Shown: positions 1-13,844, counted from the first letter of the stretch. The stretch is 64,000 bases of DNA from Chionoecetes opilio (GCA_016584305.1 JACEEZ010019081.1:596001-660000); one strand, 5' to 3'. The notes: a model not told the origin generated them from the letters alone. Translations and numbers: made by a program.

Positions 1-1330
1 GAGAGATGCTGAAGTTTGGTATAATGTTTGTATTAGTTTGGTAGTATGATTTTTTTATTTTTTTTTACATCACAAAGGACTGGCCAAGGGCATAAAAAAA
101 GAAGTGACAAAAAGCCCGCTAAGTTGCCTGTCCCTATAAAGAAGACAGTAAGAGAATATAAAAAGGGGAGTGGGCCAATTTAGTTCGGGAGATGTCTTGT
201 TACTCCTCTCTTGAAAAGATTTCAGTCGTAGAAAGGAGGAAAAATTGAAATAGAAAGCGAGTTCCAGAGTATTCAGAGTTCAAGATTATTGTTTTGATGA
301 GATTGTCGTAACAGGTGACAGAGAACGCGCTCCCTCCCCCCGTACCGTAACCCCCCCCCCTCAGGCGTCCACCCCCGCATCCAGCAGCAGGTACGAGTAT
401 AACACACATAATACTCGTGCTCGTTCCAGCGGCCTTCTCGTCGTAACTTGCACTAAAAATAGTATACAAGAATGAGTGCCAGATTTTATTTATATGCACG
501 TATAGATAGGTCCAATTTGATTTTAACTTAACTTTAACCAGGTTTTATGTAAGGTTAATATCAGTTTTTTTAAGAGATGTAAATAAACTTAACTAACTAC
601 GGTCCAATTAAACTCGTGTGGGTGGGTGTGTGGGTGGATGAAGATAACAACAACTTAGCCCCCGAAGACCTACCATTGAGGAGCGCGTGAGGCCATTCCA
701 GGGTATTGATCGTTTCGCAGCGTCACTCAGGCAGCTCCCCTCACTCGTCGTCGTGCACCCGCCAGCCTTGCAACGCCGCGCCCCTGCCTCCGCCAATGGC
801 ACGCCGGGGAAAGTTACGGAGGGGTGGACACTCGCGGCGGAGCAAACAATTAACTTACAGAGGATATATTAATCAACCTGGGCGATGACGCGATCTTGTA
901 AGCACGTAGTAATATTAGTCAGGTCGCTGGAGGAGGTTAAGTGGAGGTGTGTTGATAGGGGGTTGCGTGGAGGTGCATGGGGATGGCTGGTGAGGTTACA
1001 GTGCCACGTGAGTATCTAGAGGTAGCTGACAACGATTACTTGCGTCACGATGGTGTGATGGGTCACGTGGGTGCTCCTCCGCCCACGGCCCCACATGGTA
1101 GAGTACAACAAGGTGAGGGGAAGCGAGGGGAGGCCTGGTGGGGAAGCATGGGGAGGCCTGGCAAAAGTTGAGGGTAAGCAAGGGTGCGGGGTGCCTGGCA
1201 AACCTCCACCTGGCACCACCTGGCACCACCTGGCTCCTGGGATGCCGTCACCTGCGGAACCACTCTTCCCCTCAGGAGGAAACGTTTGAGACTTTTACTG
1301 CCAAAGCCTTTATAATTACGCCTAATTCTA
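1..1330. other. No supportable gene; mixed-composition intergenic DNA
   Basis: I see no exon, RNA gene or transposon end that can be defended here. A C-run lies near 348-360. The part from about 680 to 1290 is GC-richer than its surroundings, with several short overlapping open frames of biased composition and no recognisable domain. A repeated CACCTGG motif lies at 1207-1235. Confidence 0.5.
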
Positions 1331-3590
1331 AATCAATCAATCAATCATTGGGGGCATACGCCGGGGGGCGCGTCGCCTCGCCCACCCTACGACACCACTC
1401 CCGGGGGTCACCACGCGCGAGTTCCCATGCAGGCTCCATTCCCATACCAAGCAGCTCTCAACAAGAAACATCAACTTGCCCCAGCCACGAGCCTTGTGGG
1501 CGCCCCCTTGGCCTCCTTCACGCCGGATTGTCTCTTACAGATACAACCCGATGGGAAGGATCGGTTTCAGGGTAGCGTGCCACATGCCCATATAGCCGAA
1601 GTTGGCGCTGACGGACTATGCAGGTAATAGGCCTCGATTCAGTCTCACAGTGCAATCACTGATTTGACACGTAATCATCCCAGCGATACCCCATGATTCT
1701 GCGAAGACACTTATTACCAAAGGTATTGATTCGTCTCTTCAAGTCACTATTTAGTGTCCATGTCTCACAACCATAGAGTAAGACAGGGATCACAAGCGAT
1801 TTGAAGATCAGGATCTTTGTCCTCCTGCACAGGTACCGACAACGCCAAATACTCCCGCTGAGCGAGTCCATAACACCGTGGGCTATGCCAATCCGCCGTA
1901 AGACTTCTTGACGTGACCCGCCGTCATTATGGACTGCGCTACCAAGGTATGTAAAACTTTCCAAGATCTCAATGTCCTCGCCACACGCATGAACAGATTG
2001 TACTGCTTCATCTAGTAAGTCTCCAAACACCTGGACCTTGGTCTTGAGCCAGGAGACCTCAAGTCCCAAAGGCTTTGCCTCCTCGTGCAGCGCCTCGAGA
2101 GCCATCACCAGGACCTCCAGCGACTCAGCAAAGATTACTGCATCATCGGCAAAAACAAGATCAGTGATCTTGGTGTTGCCGATGGATGCTCCACAATCAC
2201 TTTGATCTACAACCTTGTCCAATACCCAGTCCATACAAGCGTTGAAAAGTGATGGGGCAAGGACGCACCCTTGTCTCACTCCTGTATTCACAGGAAAGAA
2301 GCTGGATACACCTGCCCCACACTTCACAGCACTCTCAGTCCCAGAATACAGACCAGTTATCAAACCAATAGTCCTTGCAGGAATCCTTCGAAGTCGCAGA
2401 AGATCCCAGAGTGACTCACGATGCACTGAATCAAACGCCTTCTTGAGATCAACATAGGCTGCAAGCATCCCCTGTCGAAACTCACGTCGGCGTTCCACCA
2501 GGACACGAAGCGCTAGGATACGGTCCGTTGTTGACTTACCAGGCGTGAACCCAGGCTGCTGAGGTCTCTGATGCTTCACCAGATGTGTGCGAATCCGTGT
2601 CAGCAATAGATGGGCAAGCACCTTGCCTGGTACGCTGAGCAGTGTAATACCGCGGTAATTGTTGCAGTCCTGACGGTCCCCTTTCCCTTTTCAGATAGGG
2701 ACGACCAGCCCCCTTTTCCAGTCAGGAGGAATGGTACCTGATTGCCACACGGCAGTCAGGACAACATGCAACCCGCGGATCATGGCCTCACCCCCAGCTT
2801 TGAGGAGCTCCGCACTGATATTACAAACACCAGCTGCCTTTCCACCCCTCAACTTTGCTACAGCCTCTCTGACTTCGTCAAGAGAGGGTGCGGTTTCGTC
2901 AGTGGGAGGATCGGCATCCACTGCCTGTAACCCAGTGTTGTGAAGCTGCTCAGTTGGAGGGTCCACCGTGAACAACTGCCCAAAGTACTCAGCCCAACGA
3001 GCCATCTGCCCATCCATGTCCGACACGAGGCGCCCATCTGCTGTTCGAATAGCACTCGCCCGAGAAGGATACTTGGAACGGAGCTTCTTCAGGGCTCGGT
3101 AGGCGGGTCGGAGGTCATTAGCGTTCAAATGACCCTCGACATCCTCAGCGAGACTCCTGACATACCTCTCCTTGTCTCTCCCCAGGAGGGTTCTAGTCCG
3201 GCGTGACAGAGCCCTGTGCTGGTCCTGGTTCCCAGCCAGCCTGGCAGAGCGACTCTCCTCGATTTTCTCCAGCGTCTCCGTCGAGACAAAACCACGCCTT
3301 GACCTCGGGCGCTCCCCAATACACTTCTTGGCAGCCTGTAGAGTTTCACGTTTGAAGGTATCCCACAGTTCTACAGGGTCCCCGAGAGCACCGGGCACAT
3401 CAAACCGATTTGAGACTGCCACCGCATACTCATGAGCACATGTCAAGTCCTTCAGTTTCTCAAGATGATTCTTGAGAATTCTAAAGGCTTTGAATATATA
3501 CTGCTGTCTGCTGCTTGGCGGGAAATGTATGCGCAAAGGAGCACGGGCTAGGAACTTGTAGTAAAAAATTATAGATGTTCCCACGACACG
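1331..3590 (-). mobile_element. RTE-like non-LTR retrotransposon (LINE), 5'-truncated copy 1
   Basis: This is a minus-strand LINE copy. Its 3' end is at about 1331-1346 and consists of tandem TGAT units read on the minus strand. RTE-clade elements commonly end in short tandem repeats rather than poly(A). The same element, closely similar by eye, recurs on the plus strand at 40680-42305. The interior encodes a linker, a reverse transcriptase and the cysteine-bearing C-terminal region. No endonuclease domain is visible, so the copy is 5'-truncated. The exact 5' edge (about 3470-3590) cannot be fixed without a full-length reference. Clade assignment rests on RT sequence style and tail type. Confidence 0.85.
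1337..3584 (-). pseudogene. Reverse transcriptase ORF of LINE copy 1, two nonsense mutations
   Basis: Read on the minus strand this is one continuous frame interrupted by two in-frame stops. The first, at 2691-2693, replaces a Trp (TGG to TGA) in the VPIWKGKGD stretch. The second, at 1656-1658, replaces an Arg (CGA to TGA, a CpG-type change) just after the YVSNQ motif. Both codons are intact in the sister copy at 40.7-42.3 kb. Visible RT landmarks are NNYRGITLLS, the GFTPGKST block, AYVDLKKAFDSV (first catalytic Asp), GVRQGCVLAPSLFN, and LVFADDAV with both catalytic aspartates. The C-terminal part has YGCETWT. The final stop, 1337-1339, is formed by the terminal TGAT repeat. Non-functional as it stands. 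Confidence 0.85.
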
Positions 3591-3599
3591 GATAAGAAG

Positions 3600-4416
<817 letters not shown>

Positions 4417-4470
4417 GTAGCTATGGAGGAGCCGTAAGGTTAATGAGTGACCAGTATCACAGGTGTAACT

Positions 4471-4496
4471 GGGGGGGGGGGGGGGGGGGGGGGGGG
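4471..4496. repeat. Poly(G) run, 26 bases
   Basis: A 26-base guanine homopolymer. Its true length is hard to sequence, and it could form a G-quadruplex. Confidence 0.95.
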
Positions 4497-4506
4497 CATT
4501 CAGTAG

Positions 4507-4830
4507 AGCGCATACCTCCGCCCGAATATTTCATCAATTGGTTGCATGATATATATATATATATTTATATTATATATATGCACTCAGTATGAGCGCATAC
4601 CTCCGGCCGAATATTTCATCAATTGGTTGCCATGGCAACAGTTGTCAATAGATTTCATCCAAAATTAAATCAGTTCTTCCTTATACCAAATAGACTTGGT
4701 ATACCGAGTTTGGTCCAAATCTATTCGTAACTTTTCGAAAAATCCTGTACACTAACAGACAGACAGACAGACAGACAGACAGATCGGGTTGAAAACATAA
4801 CCCCTCCAACTTCGTTGGCGGAGGTAATGA
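4507..4830. mobile_element. Short inverted-repeat element with GACA repeat, partly duplicated
   Basis: A stretch of about 39 bases beginning GCGCATACCTCCG occurs at about 4508-4546 and again at about 4592-4630, separated by a small (AT)n tract. The second copy runs through a (GACA)n tract (about 4755-4783) to GTTGGCGGAGGT at about 4814-4825. ACCTCCG at the start and CGGAGGT at the end are inverse complements, so a unit of roughly 225 bp with short terminal inverted repeats is likely. The class is not established. Confidence 0.5.
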
Positions 4831-7300
4831 GCGGCTGAGCCCAAGGAGTACCGTCACGTCCCCGCTGAGAGGGCTGTCCCTGGTAGAGCGCCACGTACCG
4901 CGCCACGTACCGAGGCCCCTCGGGATAATATCCCGGATGCCTCGCGCGTTCTCAGGGATGCAGGGCCTGTCAGGGGGATCTCAGGCCGCTGAACCCCGGG
5001 GGGCGAGCGTCAACAAGATTGTCGTGGTTTGCAGCGCCTGGTGAGGTGACGTGCCCCTGTTTTAAGGCTTCCCTTTGAGGCTTATTGATTGCAACAACGT
5101 CCTTCCCTTGGCCGCAGCCTTGTGGACGCTTGTTGCCCCACCGTCGACAAACGGTGTCCTTTTTCCCGTAGATATTTTGCAGATGTTTAGGCCTATGTCT
5201 CATCGCAGGAAAGGCATCTTAAATTGGAGGAATTTTCAGCGTCTTGCCACTGTGAGGACTTCACATGAGTTTGTTTCCTGCTTTTGATATTGGGATGAAT
5301 AAAGTAACTGCAAGGAAATTTTCTTTTCTTTAAATCATCACTATCATACTTGAAGCAACCGTTTCAGAATAAGTAGCTCGCATTAGTGTCCGCGGGATCT
5401 TGAAGACAATTATCTTGAACACCGTCGCTCGACACTGTAATCAGACTCCAGCGAGGGTTTCCTCATTGCTCATTATCATTCAGTAATCATGAAACTCCCA
5501 CAAGAAGTACCAAGTAGCAGTGGCTGGCAATGCGAGGTGAACACTGCAGGAAGTTGTGTGTTGATGGGTCGCCCTGCCCTGCGTCCCGGCGGTCAGCGGC
5601 CTGTAGAGGGGACCACAGGCTGCCCAGGCCCCCACGATTGCCGCCGTGACCACACCACGCCACTCCACCATCCCATATCTTATCTCAATGTAGTAATCGT
5701 TGAGCAAAAATGGCAACTCATCCTGCCGGGTTGAATCAGCGCCGTCAGCGGCCGGGCGGGTGCGGGTGGGTTTGCCTCCCAGTGTGCCGGGTGAAGCTGT
5801 GGTGGCGTGTTGGTGCGGTGCGTGTGAGGTGCAGCATCACACTGTTGTTCACGTAGTATTAGTCATGCTGTTGTGAGTGGATGGTAACCCACCCCTGCCG
5901 TGGACCGCGTGTGCCTCTACAGGTGGACCCAGAAATGATCCCCACCGCAGTTTCGCATGGTGGATGCGGGAAAAACGAGTGTTTGTGACAGATTGGTCCG
6001 CTAGGTCAGGTTTCCAAATTCCCAGGCACGGCGGGGAGACTACCGCTACTCTCCCGGCTGGTGCTCCACAAACTGGGTGTCGTGCACTACAGCCACACTG
6101 TGCACCTGTAGGGAATGTGTGGTGTGCACGTGAGGACAGCGGTGCAGGTGTGCGGGCAGGTACAGTAGTGGTGGTGGTGGCGGCCTGCCCTGGGGGCACT
6201 GGTGGTGCTTATAACACCGGAGAGGCGGCGGCAGCCTGCCAGGACACACCGGTGCTGTGACTCACTCAGTGGAGAGAGAGAGAACTTTGTGTAGTACTTT
6301 TAAGACTAGGTTCGGCGAGAGACATGATATGAATGAACAGTAATGGCTAGGAAAGGAGAATGGAAGAGAATGTACACACACACATACACGTATACGATTT
6401 CATTAGACAGAATTACGAAAGCAGTATTGCATAGTACTGTGTGGTCACGTGGGTGGGGTTATTGCGGTGAGGGTGGGGCAAGGCGGGAGTGGCGGGGTAA
6501 ACACCAACACTCATTGATTGGTGGGGGGAGTACCGCTAGGGTGAGTCAGGTGTGCGTGGCGTGACTGCTGGTGGTGAAGGTCTGTATACTGAGGGTTGTA
6601 GGCAGGCAGCACCGTGCACTCGCTCATGCTCACCATTCATTCGTGCACTACTCACTCATGCTCATCATTCATTCACCTAAAACTTGGCCACAACAACAAA
6701 CCACACTGAAAAGTTTGCATAATTACCTAACAAAAATCACCATAACTTCCTTCTTTATCATTTACGAATATAACGCCAAAGGCAATAAATACTACATGGA
6801 ATAGAAGCAGAATATTGCAGATATCATTTGTCACAGAGACACAAAGACAAACGTTTCCCTCGACGCTGGGTTTTCGTGCATTTCTATAACAACTGACGAC
6901 AATAATTACAGACTCCTTAACAATACTTCGATCGATGGACTACGTATACACAAAAAAAGCACGCATATGTTAATTAAGGAAAAAATGTATCTAACTATTT
7001 CTCAAGATTTGTAGATTTCCTCAAGTCTGATATCTCGAAAAATTATAATGACAAATAAATAAAAATTCTCAGAGTTGTAAACGACACAAAAATGTAGAGA
7101 AAAACCTACATCTTGCTGCTGCTAACAAAATAAAGCAACATGGAAATAACTTTTTTAACGGATATCATCACTTAAGCTCATCACGTGTCTTTAGTCTGGA
7201 CTCCAAATCATAGGAAGGTGGATGAACGTAACAAAACATGGCGTTGCAGAGGTTGTCAGAAATGAGAAGATGGAGGAATGATACTACTGGTATGCATCAA
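4831..7300. other. No gene seen
   Basis: About 4.8-6.6 kb has balanced to GC-rich composition and 6.6-7.3 kb is AT-rich. Open frames are short (under about 130 codons), of biased composition (Pro/Thr/Gly), and none shows a domain or flanking splice sites I can defend. Confidence 0.4.
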
Positions 7301-7345
7301 ATCTAAATAATAATAATAACAAATTCATTTTCACCCGAAGGCATA

Positions 7346-7440
7346 CAGTAAAAAAAACATAATATACAAACAGGAGTAAATGAACTCAAGTACTAAAGCA
7401 AATAAAAGATAATATATACATGTGGGTAATAATAGTCTAG
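7346..7440 (+). repeat. Dispersed repeat, copy 1 (related to 19238-19312)
   Basis: The stretch containing ACTAAAGCAAATAAAAG and the ACATAATATACA motif before it recurs in the same order and orientation near 19.24-19.31 kb with scattered substitutions and small indels. Class unknown. Confidence 0.6.
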
Positions 7441-7738
7441 TAGTAGACAAAATACCAAGGTGAGGAGGCAGGGACTTGAGCTGCAGTGCCAAAAGCGTTA
7501 GGGAGGCATGCAGTCAGGTGTTAGTATGAAAATAACTAATGATAATAAAGTACAGTACGTCAAGGGATGAATTCATTAAAGACAGTCCGTGAAAGAATGA
7601 GAGTTGGTGAGATGAATAACTTTTGACTCTATGCTGTGGTTTTGATTATAATTTTCAACTTCCAATAAATAGTTTTCTTTAAAAGTCCAAGAATGTTCAG
7701 TGGAGAGAAGGAAGTCATGGGTGTGTCACAACGTTGAG

Positions 7739-7876
7739 ATAGTTCTGTGGCAGGTTGTGTTGGCTTATTTTAGAGGAATCAAGTTTTTTATAAGGCATTG
7801 AAAACCATGTATAGTTCTGTGGCAGGTTGTGTTGGTTTATTTTAGAGGAATCAAGTTTTTTTTAAGGCATTGAACA
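7739..7876. repeat. Tandem duplication, period about 71 bp
   Basis: Two adjacent near-identical copies start ATAGTTCTGTGGCAGG at about 7739 and 7810. They differ by a C/T change and a one-base length difference in a T-run. Confidence 0.9.
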
Positions 7877-7879
7877 TCC

Positions 7880-8690
7880 TATTCTGTCATGCTTCAGTTA
7901 GTCTTTACGTGTACTTAAAGATGATGAAAAATTTAGCACTGAGTTGTGTCTTATCTTGAATCTGAGCGAGATGTTTGACAATTTCGAAAGGTTAATCTGA
8001 AAGGTGACGATGTAAGCGGATGATGAACTTTGAAACTCGAGATGAATGCTTTCACGAGAGAGAGAGAGAGGGGGGGGTTGGGGATGAGTCAGCTAGATGT
8101 CCCTCACTTTAACATTTTAGCTCACATAGTTGGTGTAATTGTATAAAGAGGTATCCATGCAGGCTCTGATATTAAGTGAGAGTGGCAATTTCCTTAACAA
8201 TTTCAAAGATCCAAGGCAGTGGGACCTGAGTGATATTACGTTTATAACCAAAATATTCACCTTTTAATTAATCGACACTGAGAAAGCAGGAAGGAAGAGA
8301 ATACGGCGTGTCTTCATCTGCGTCTGGAGATCTGCATAAAAGTTAAGCTTAGAGGGAAAAGCTATTGGCAGGAAATTCAGATTAAACCGGGGATGTTGTT
8401 GTTGAAATGGATGAACAGTAAATAGGTTAGGAGGGAGTTAGTAGTACACCTTGGGAAGTCACACTAGAAAGATTGGTAACACGTTGGTAAGACAAAAGTA
8501 AGATAGAAAGCAACTAAAAAAGTTACAATGAAAAATACAGATGGAAAATGCAAGTGTGTCGGGAGGGGAGGATTTGGTGGAAGAAATTTGTGATGCCCTT
8601 CCTATATAGATGATTATTGATGACTTAATATAGGGTTCAGTATTTTGTTGAGTTAGATTAATTAGTGAGTTGAGACTGCTTTTATGGTAT
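7880..8690. other. No gene seen; AT-rich
   Basis: AT-rich sequence with short GA and G runs at about 8056-8078. No long frame, splice-flanked frame or repeat family recognised. Confidence 0.4.
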
Positions 8691-9009
8691 TATTCCAGAT
8701 CAACACCGAATTCACTTTGGTGGACGAAACAATTTTTTTCTGGGTATTTTGATTTGTTTTGAATTAATCTGCTCACCGTTTCTGTCGCAAATCATGTTCT
8801 TTTTTTTCCTTTTTTTTATAGTTAGGTAAAGGTTAGGTTAGTTAGGTATAGGTTCAATTTGTTTTTTTGTCATTTTTGTAGCAATTCACACACAAGAAAA
8901 CTGTGATTTGCGACAGAAACGGTTAGCAGATTAATTCAAAACGCATCAAAATTTACAAGAAAAAAATAGTTTCGTCCACTAAAGGAAGTTCGGTGTTCAT
9001 CTGGAAATT
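8691..9009. mobile_element. Foldback MITE with about 100-bp inverted arms
   Basis: The left arm (about 8691-8795) and the right arm (about 8905-9009) are imperfect inverse complements. Both contain CCAGAT, ACACCGAA, GGACGAAAC, TTGAATTAATCTGC and ACCGTTTCTGTCGCAAATCA in matching order. The AT-rich spacer carries GTTAGG-type motifs at 8822-8850. No coding capacity. A non-autonomous DNA element is the natural reading; class and target duplication are unclear. Confidence 0.8.
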
Positions 9010-9158
9010 TACCGTTTTTATATGCAGAGAGAGAGAGAGTTCTGTGTTGTTACCAAGACACGAAGGATAGAGGGCATGACGAGGCTGCATGATAAGGTTT
9101 GCAGCGGCTCTACACCTTCCCCCGAGCCATGGAGTAAACACACTTCCCTCACTCGCAC

Positions 9159-9451
<293 letters not shown>

Positions 9452-9544
9452 CGCACGTCTCATGTTTTGTAGACGTGACAACTATCGTGTGACATGTGCT
9501 AACCCTTCCACTGGCCTAAATGAGACGGCGATTCTTTATTGTGA

Positions 9545-9797
9545 GAAAGACAGACATAACCTACTCTATTTACCTAAAGAAAAAGTATTGACTCAGTAGT
9601 TATTGTTAAAGTTTATACACGAACGCACGTGTATTTATTGCTGCAGGAACGGACAAATATGAGATTAATAAGAGAGAAAGAGACAGAAAGACATACTCAA
9701 TTTACCTAAAGAAAAAGTATTGACTGAGCAGTTATTATTAAAGTTTTATACACGAACGCACGTGTATTTATTGCTGGCTTTTTGCTGCAGGAACGGA
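9545..9797. repeat. Tandem duplication of about 105 bp separated by about 40 bp
   Basis: The segment with TTTACCTAAAGAAAAAGTAT, ACACGAACGCACGTGTATTT and CTGCAGGAACGG occurs twice, starting near 9570 and 9697. The second copy has a short extra insert before the GCAGGAACGG end. Confidence 0.85.
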
Positions 9798-10087
9798 AGT
9801 CACGCCCCACGATATATAGATTAACGATAATCAACCCGACCTCGTACACTAACCCAAGAGTGTCGTGCGTGGCCGCTCCAGCTTAGACCACTCACTACAC
9901 CTGCTGGCACGGCGCTCGGGGCTCCTGACACCATTCCGGGTCTTTTCTTATGCCGACTGCCTTATAACTGTATACTGGTGCCTGTCATGAGCTGTTGTCT
10001 TGGTGGTGTAGTCTTTTGTCCAGCAGAAAGGCGTGTAAAGGCATTCCCTACTTAGATAAATGGCTTCAGGAAATATACAACTATACA

Positions 10088-10148
10088 AGATCTACCACGT
10101 ATAGGTCTCACGGCCTCTTGTAACTTCCTTATTTTCTTGTGTTCTTAT
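10088..10148 (+). mobile_element. CR1-like LINE 3'-end fragment
   Basis: Carries the diagnostic 3' terminus of the LINE at 46.25-50.6 kb: GGTCTCACGGCCTCTTGTA followed by CTTCCTTATTTTCTT and TTCTTATA. Only the last 60 bases or so are present. Confidence 0.75.
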
Positions 10149-11070
10149 AAATATATACTTTATTGACCACAACATACTAAGATAACAATTATAATAACAT
10201 CAATATATGGTACAACAAATAAGAGTATAACCTTTCTATAGATATCTTACAAACTTGCCCATAAATGGATTTTTTTTTTTTTTCTTTGCATATATATTTA
10301 ATCACCCCAGCACGTCACAGAAGCATTGAAGTATAGCCAGTAGTGATGGTAATAGCAAGAACCATTGATTTATACCATTCAAGACTGGTGAAATATATGT
10401 ATGCACTGTTGACTATATAGTATTGGGTATACAGTGTACTGAACAACATTTTTTTTTCCTGTTTACAATGTTGTGTGGTGTTCAGTATCGATAAGAGTAA
10501 TGTTGGACTTGCATGCATGTCAAGTTAATTACAGACCCTATAGGAACCCATTTGTTACTGTACCTATGTAGGGGAGGTCCTGTAGAGAGAGCAAGTAAAC
10601 ATATAAGAACACAAGAAAATAAGGAAGCTACAAGAGGCCGTGAAACCTACTAGTGATATAAAAAAAGAAAAAAAAGTTCCTGTAACTATATAAAAAAGTT
10701 CCTGGTATATAAAAAGTTCCTGTAATATATCTAAGTAAGTCAAATATATAAGTAACTTTGGTATATAGTGCATCATAGACCGCCCGGGGACACCACTGAT
10801 AGGCTATCAAGACTTACAGGTATAGGACAAGACCGCTCTGTGGATATAGCTCGTATCTTATCTATTATATCACGAAACAAAATCCTCAGTAGCATTTTGA
10901 AATACGCGTGTTTTTTTTTTTTGTGTGTGTGTGTGTGTGTGTGTTCTTTGCGGGATTTACATTGTTCTCATTCAGTCATATGGGGAAGGCGAGAATGATG
11001 TTTTTTTATGTGCGTATGTATACAACGTTGACATTGTTTATATAGTGATTTTACTGAACATCACAATCTC
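10149..11070. other. AT-rich spacer with a second LINE-tail fragment (10599-10650, minus)
   Basis: Mostly AT-rich DNA without a gene. At about 10599-10650 the CR1-like LINE tail recurs on the minus strand (ATAAGGAAGCTACAAGAGGC), followed by three short AAAGTTCCTG repeats. A (TG)n tract lies at 10922-10943. Confidence 0.6.
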
Positions 11071-11078
11071 ACAGTTAA

Positions 11079-11467
11079 AAACCCCTTCACGCCCAGATCT
11101 TTCTTTGCTATATAAAATCGTCTGCTGTTAGCCATAACATTACGAAAAGTGACTGAATATACCATATTAGTTAGTGGACAAGGATACTGAACAGGTTATA
11201 TCTATAAAACATTGCTTATATTCACTAAAAATCGTCTAATGGTACCCAAATTACAATGGAAATTACGTTCTGGGCCTCAAGGGGTTAATATATATAATCG
11301 TCTGTTGTTAGCCATAAAATAACAAAAAAAGTAGCTTAAATATACCAAACTAGCTAGTGGACAAGGATACTAAATAGGTTTTATCTATAAAATCTTGCTT
11401 ATATTCACAAAATCGTCTTATGGTACACCCAAAGTACAATGGAAATTACGTTCTGGGCGTGAAGGGG
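11079..11467. mobile_element. TTAA-flanked MITE, tandem dimer
   Basis: The first unit begins after TTAA at 11075-11078 with CCCCTTCACGCC and ends CAAGGGG before TTAA (11285-11288). A second, left-truncated copy of the same sequence continues to GTGAAGGGG and TTAA at 11468-11471. Shared internal blocks are ATCGTCTG, TGTTAGCCATAA, GGACAAGGATACT and AATTACGTTCTGGGC. The same element occurs singly at 42605-42811. TTAA duplication and CCCC/GGGG ends are piggyBac-like. Confidence 0.8.
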
Positions 11468-11814
11468 TTAAACACGTGATAGGTCGTGCACCGAGCTGTA
11501 CCAGGAAACTTTCACCAGGAAAATCACGGATGGCGCGCTGAAAGAATGTTGCCAACTTGCCACGGCCGCGTCATGGGGAGATGGGAGAGGGGGGCACCCG
11601 GGGCAGGGGCATGGCGTGATGGGAGGGGTAAGGGCATGGCGTGGTGCGGGCCTCCTCTCAACGGGCAGGAAATACTGGTTCTTTATTGATCTGATGCGAG
11701 TGGAAGGGACGTACCCGCGCCGTGCCCACCTAGACCCCATTGTTGCAGCAGGGCTGACTGTGGGTGGAGGGTGGGGTGGGGGGTTATTGGGAGGGATAGA
11801 GGACTGGTTGTTGT

Positions 11815-11817
<3 letters not shown>

Positions 11818-11868
<51 letters not shown>
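11818..11868. repeat. (GA)n microsatellite
   Basis: About 25 uninterrupted GA units. Confidence 0.95.
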
Positions 11869-11871
<3 letters not shown>

Positions 11872-12338
11872 GGATAAGAAGGTTATTTATGGCTGCATGT
11901 CGAAAGCTTTGGTATATGATTTACATAGAGCATTACAGAAACAACTTTTCGTATTATATACCGGTGAATCAGCATTTTGTAATAGATCTACGTACATATC
12001 CGTTGAGCGTTAAGTAAATGTGACTCAATAGTAACTGTCTAATTAGGGAAAGGAATTAATCTCCTCTTAAAACTCACAATACTGTCTTGAATGGATAGTG
12101 TGAAAGGAAGTTATTTTATTCCATTTTATCTATTTACTTATATATTATTTCTATTTTTTTAAAGTACAAGACACACCAGCCTTGTTGATGATTGTTGTTG
12201 TTGATCATATAGCTTGTGCACACACAAAAAAGCCTAAGGAAGATAAAAAGGAAAGCCTACAGGTGCTATGGGCTCCAACGTAAAATATATATAAAAAAAC
12301 GTGCTCCAGAATATCTCCTTTAGTAACGCCGGCACGTA

Positions 12339-12536
12339 GGGGAGAGCGGGGCAGGTTGCATCGAGGGTAGGTTGCATCATTGCCTCTAACTCGTATTAAC
12401 TTTTTATTATTATTATTGTTGTAGTTGTAGTAGTTTATAGTAGTAGTAGTAGTAGTAAGACGATGTACGTGTGATAACATGCGAGTTAGAAGCAATGATG
12501 CAACCTACCCTCGATGCAACCTGACCCGCTCTCCCC
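12339..12536. mobile_element. Palindromic MITE, 198 bp, TA target duplication
   Basis: The two arms of about 60 bp are almost exact inverse complements. Each carries GGGGAGAGCGGG, GGTTGCATCGAGGGTAGG and TTGCATCATTGC. The element is flanked by TA on both sides (337-338 and 537-538 of the 12-kb block). The loop is AT-rich with GTA repeats. It has Stowaway/Tc1-mariner-like TA flanks, though the termini are not a standard motif I recognise. Confidence 0.85.
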
Positions 12537-13110
12537 TATAGGCCTACAGTAATTTATGGTCTTTTAAAGGAATGCCATGGACGCGCTTTTCTCCCTTTCA
12601 GCTTGACTATATATATTAAGCCTGTACAGTACGCTTGTTCGAGGGGTTTGTTGATTCATTCCCTACCCTGACGTCAACAATCACGCAAGAAGATGTAGCC
12701 TACCTTCCTTCCCTCCGTCAGAAGTCCGCATATCAACTGAAGAATTCTTAGAAATACTAATAATAATTTGGTCTATATAGAGATACGTGCGCCTTTATCT
12801 CTTGCAGCTTGTAGGTGTGCAGGTGTCTTGAAGGCGTGTGTGGTGTTGCTCCAGGGATGGACGGCAATGTTGTCTAATAGGGCACGTCCGCTGGCAGAGA
12901 GAGAGAGAGAGAGAGGGGGGGGGGGGGAGAGGGAGGCGGACGACCCATGTGGGCTGGCGGGGTGCCGGAGAAGGGTGACTGTCTGACTCTGCCAAGGGTG
13001 ATGCAACCCGACACACCCATGACACCACCCCAAACGAGAACACAGTTTAAACTCTCATTTTTGTGTTATTGTATATTATCCACCCCCTTATTTTATTTTT
13101 TTACCATCAC

Positions 13111-13318
<208 letters not shown>

Positions 13319-13740
13319 ATACCCTGTGAATGTGTGAGTGTTTAAGATACGTAATATGATGAGTGAGGACAGCGTGTATCTTTTTTTATGGGAAGTATAT
13401 GAAGCCAGGATGACGTATGTAAAGCCATTCCACGTAGATTTGAAGGCCGGGAAGGAGGGAGGAGATAGGGGATGGGGGGGGTGGGGGCAAAAGTCACGGT
13501 TGAGGTAGCTGAAAGAATCATGAGTCCGCGGCCTGGCTGATGCAGCGCTCTATCTGTATCTCCTGGTGCAATGCTACTGTACGGGGAAGGCAGGTTACAT
13601 AGTGTTGTCTGTGTGGAGCATGGTATTGGATATAGTATTGAGTATTGACCTAGTTGTTTGTATCTATAGTTGTAGCATACGGAGCCTCAGGTACACTGTT
13701 GACTCGTGTGGTCCTGTCTCCGTGTTTGAATATTTATCCA

Positions 13741-13844
<104 letters not shown>

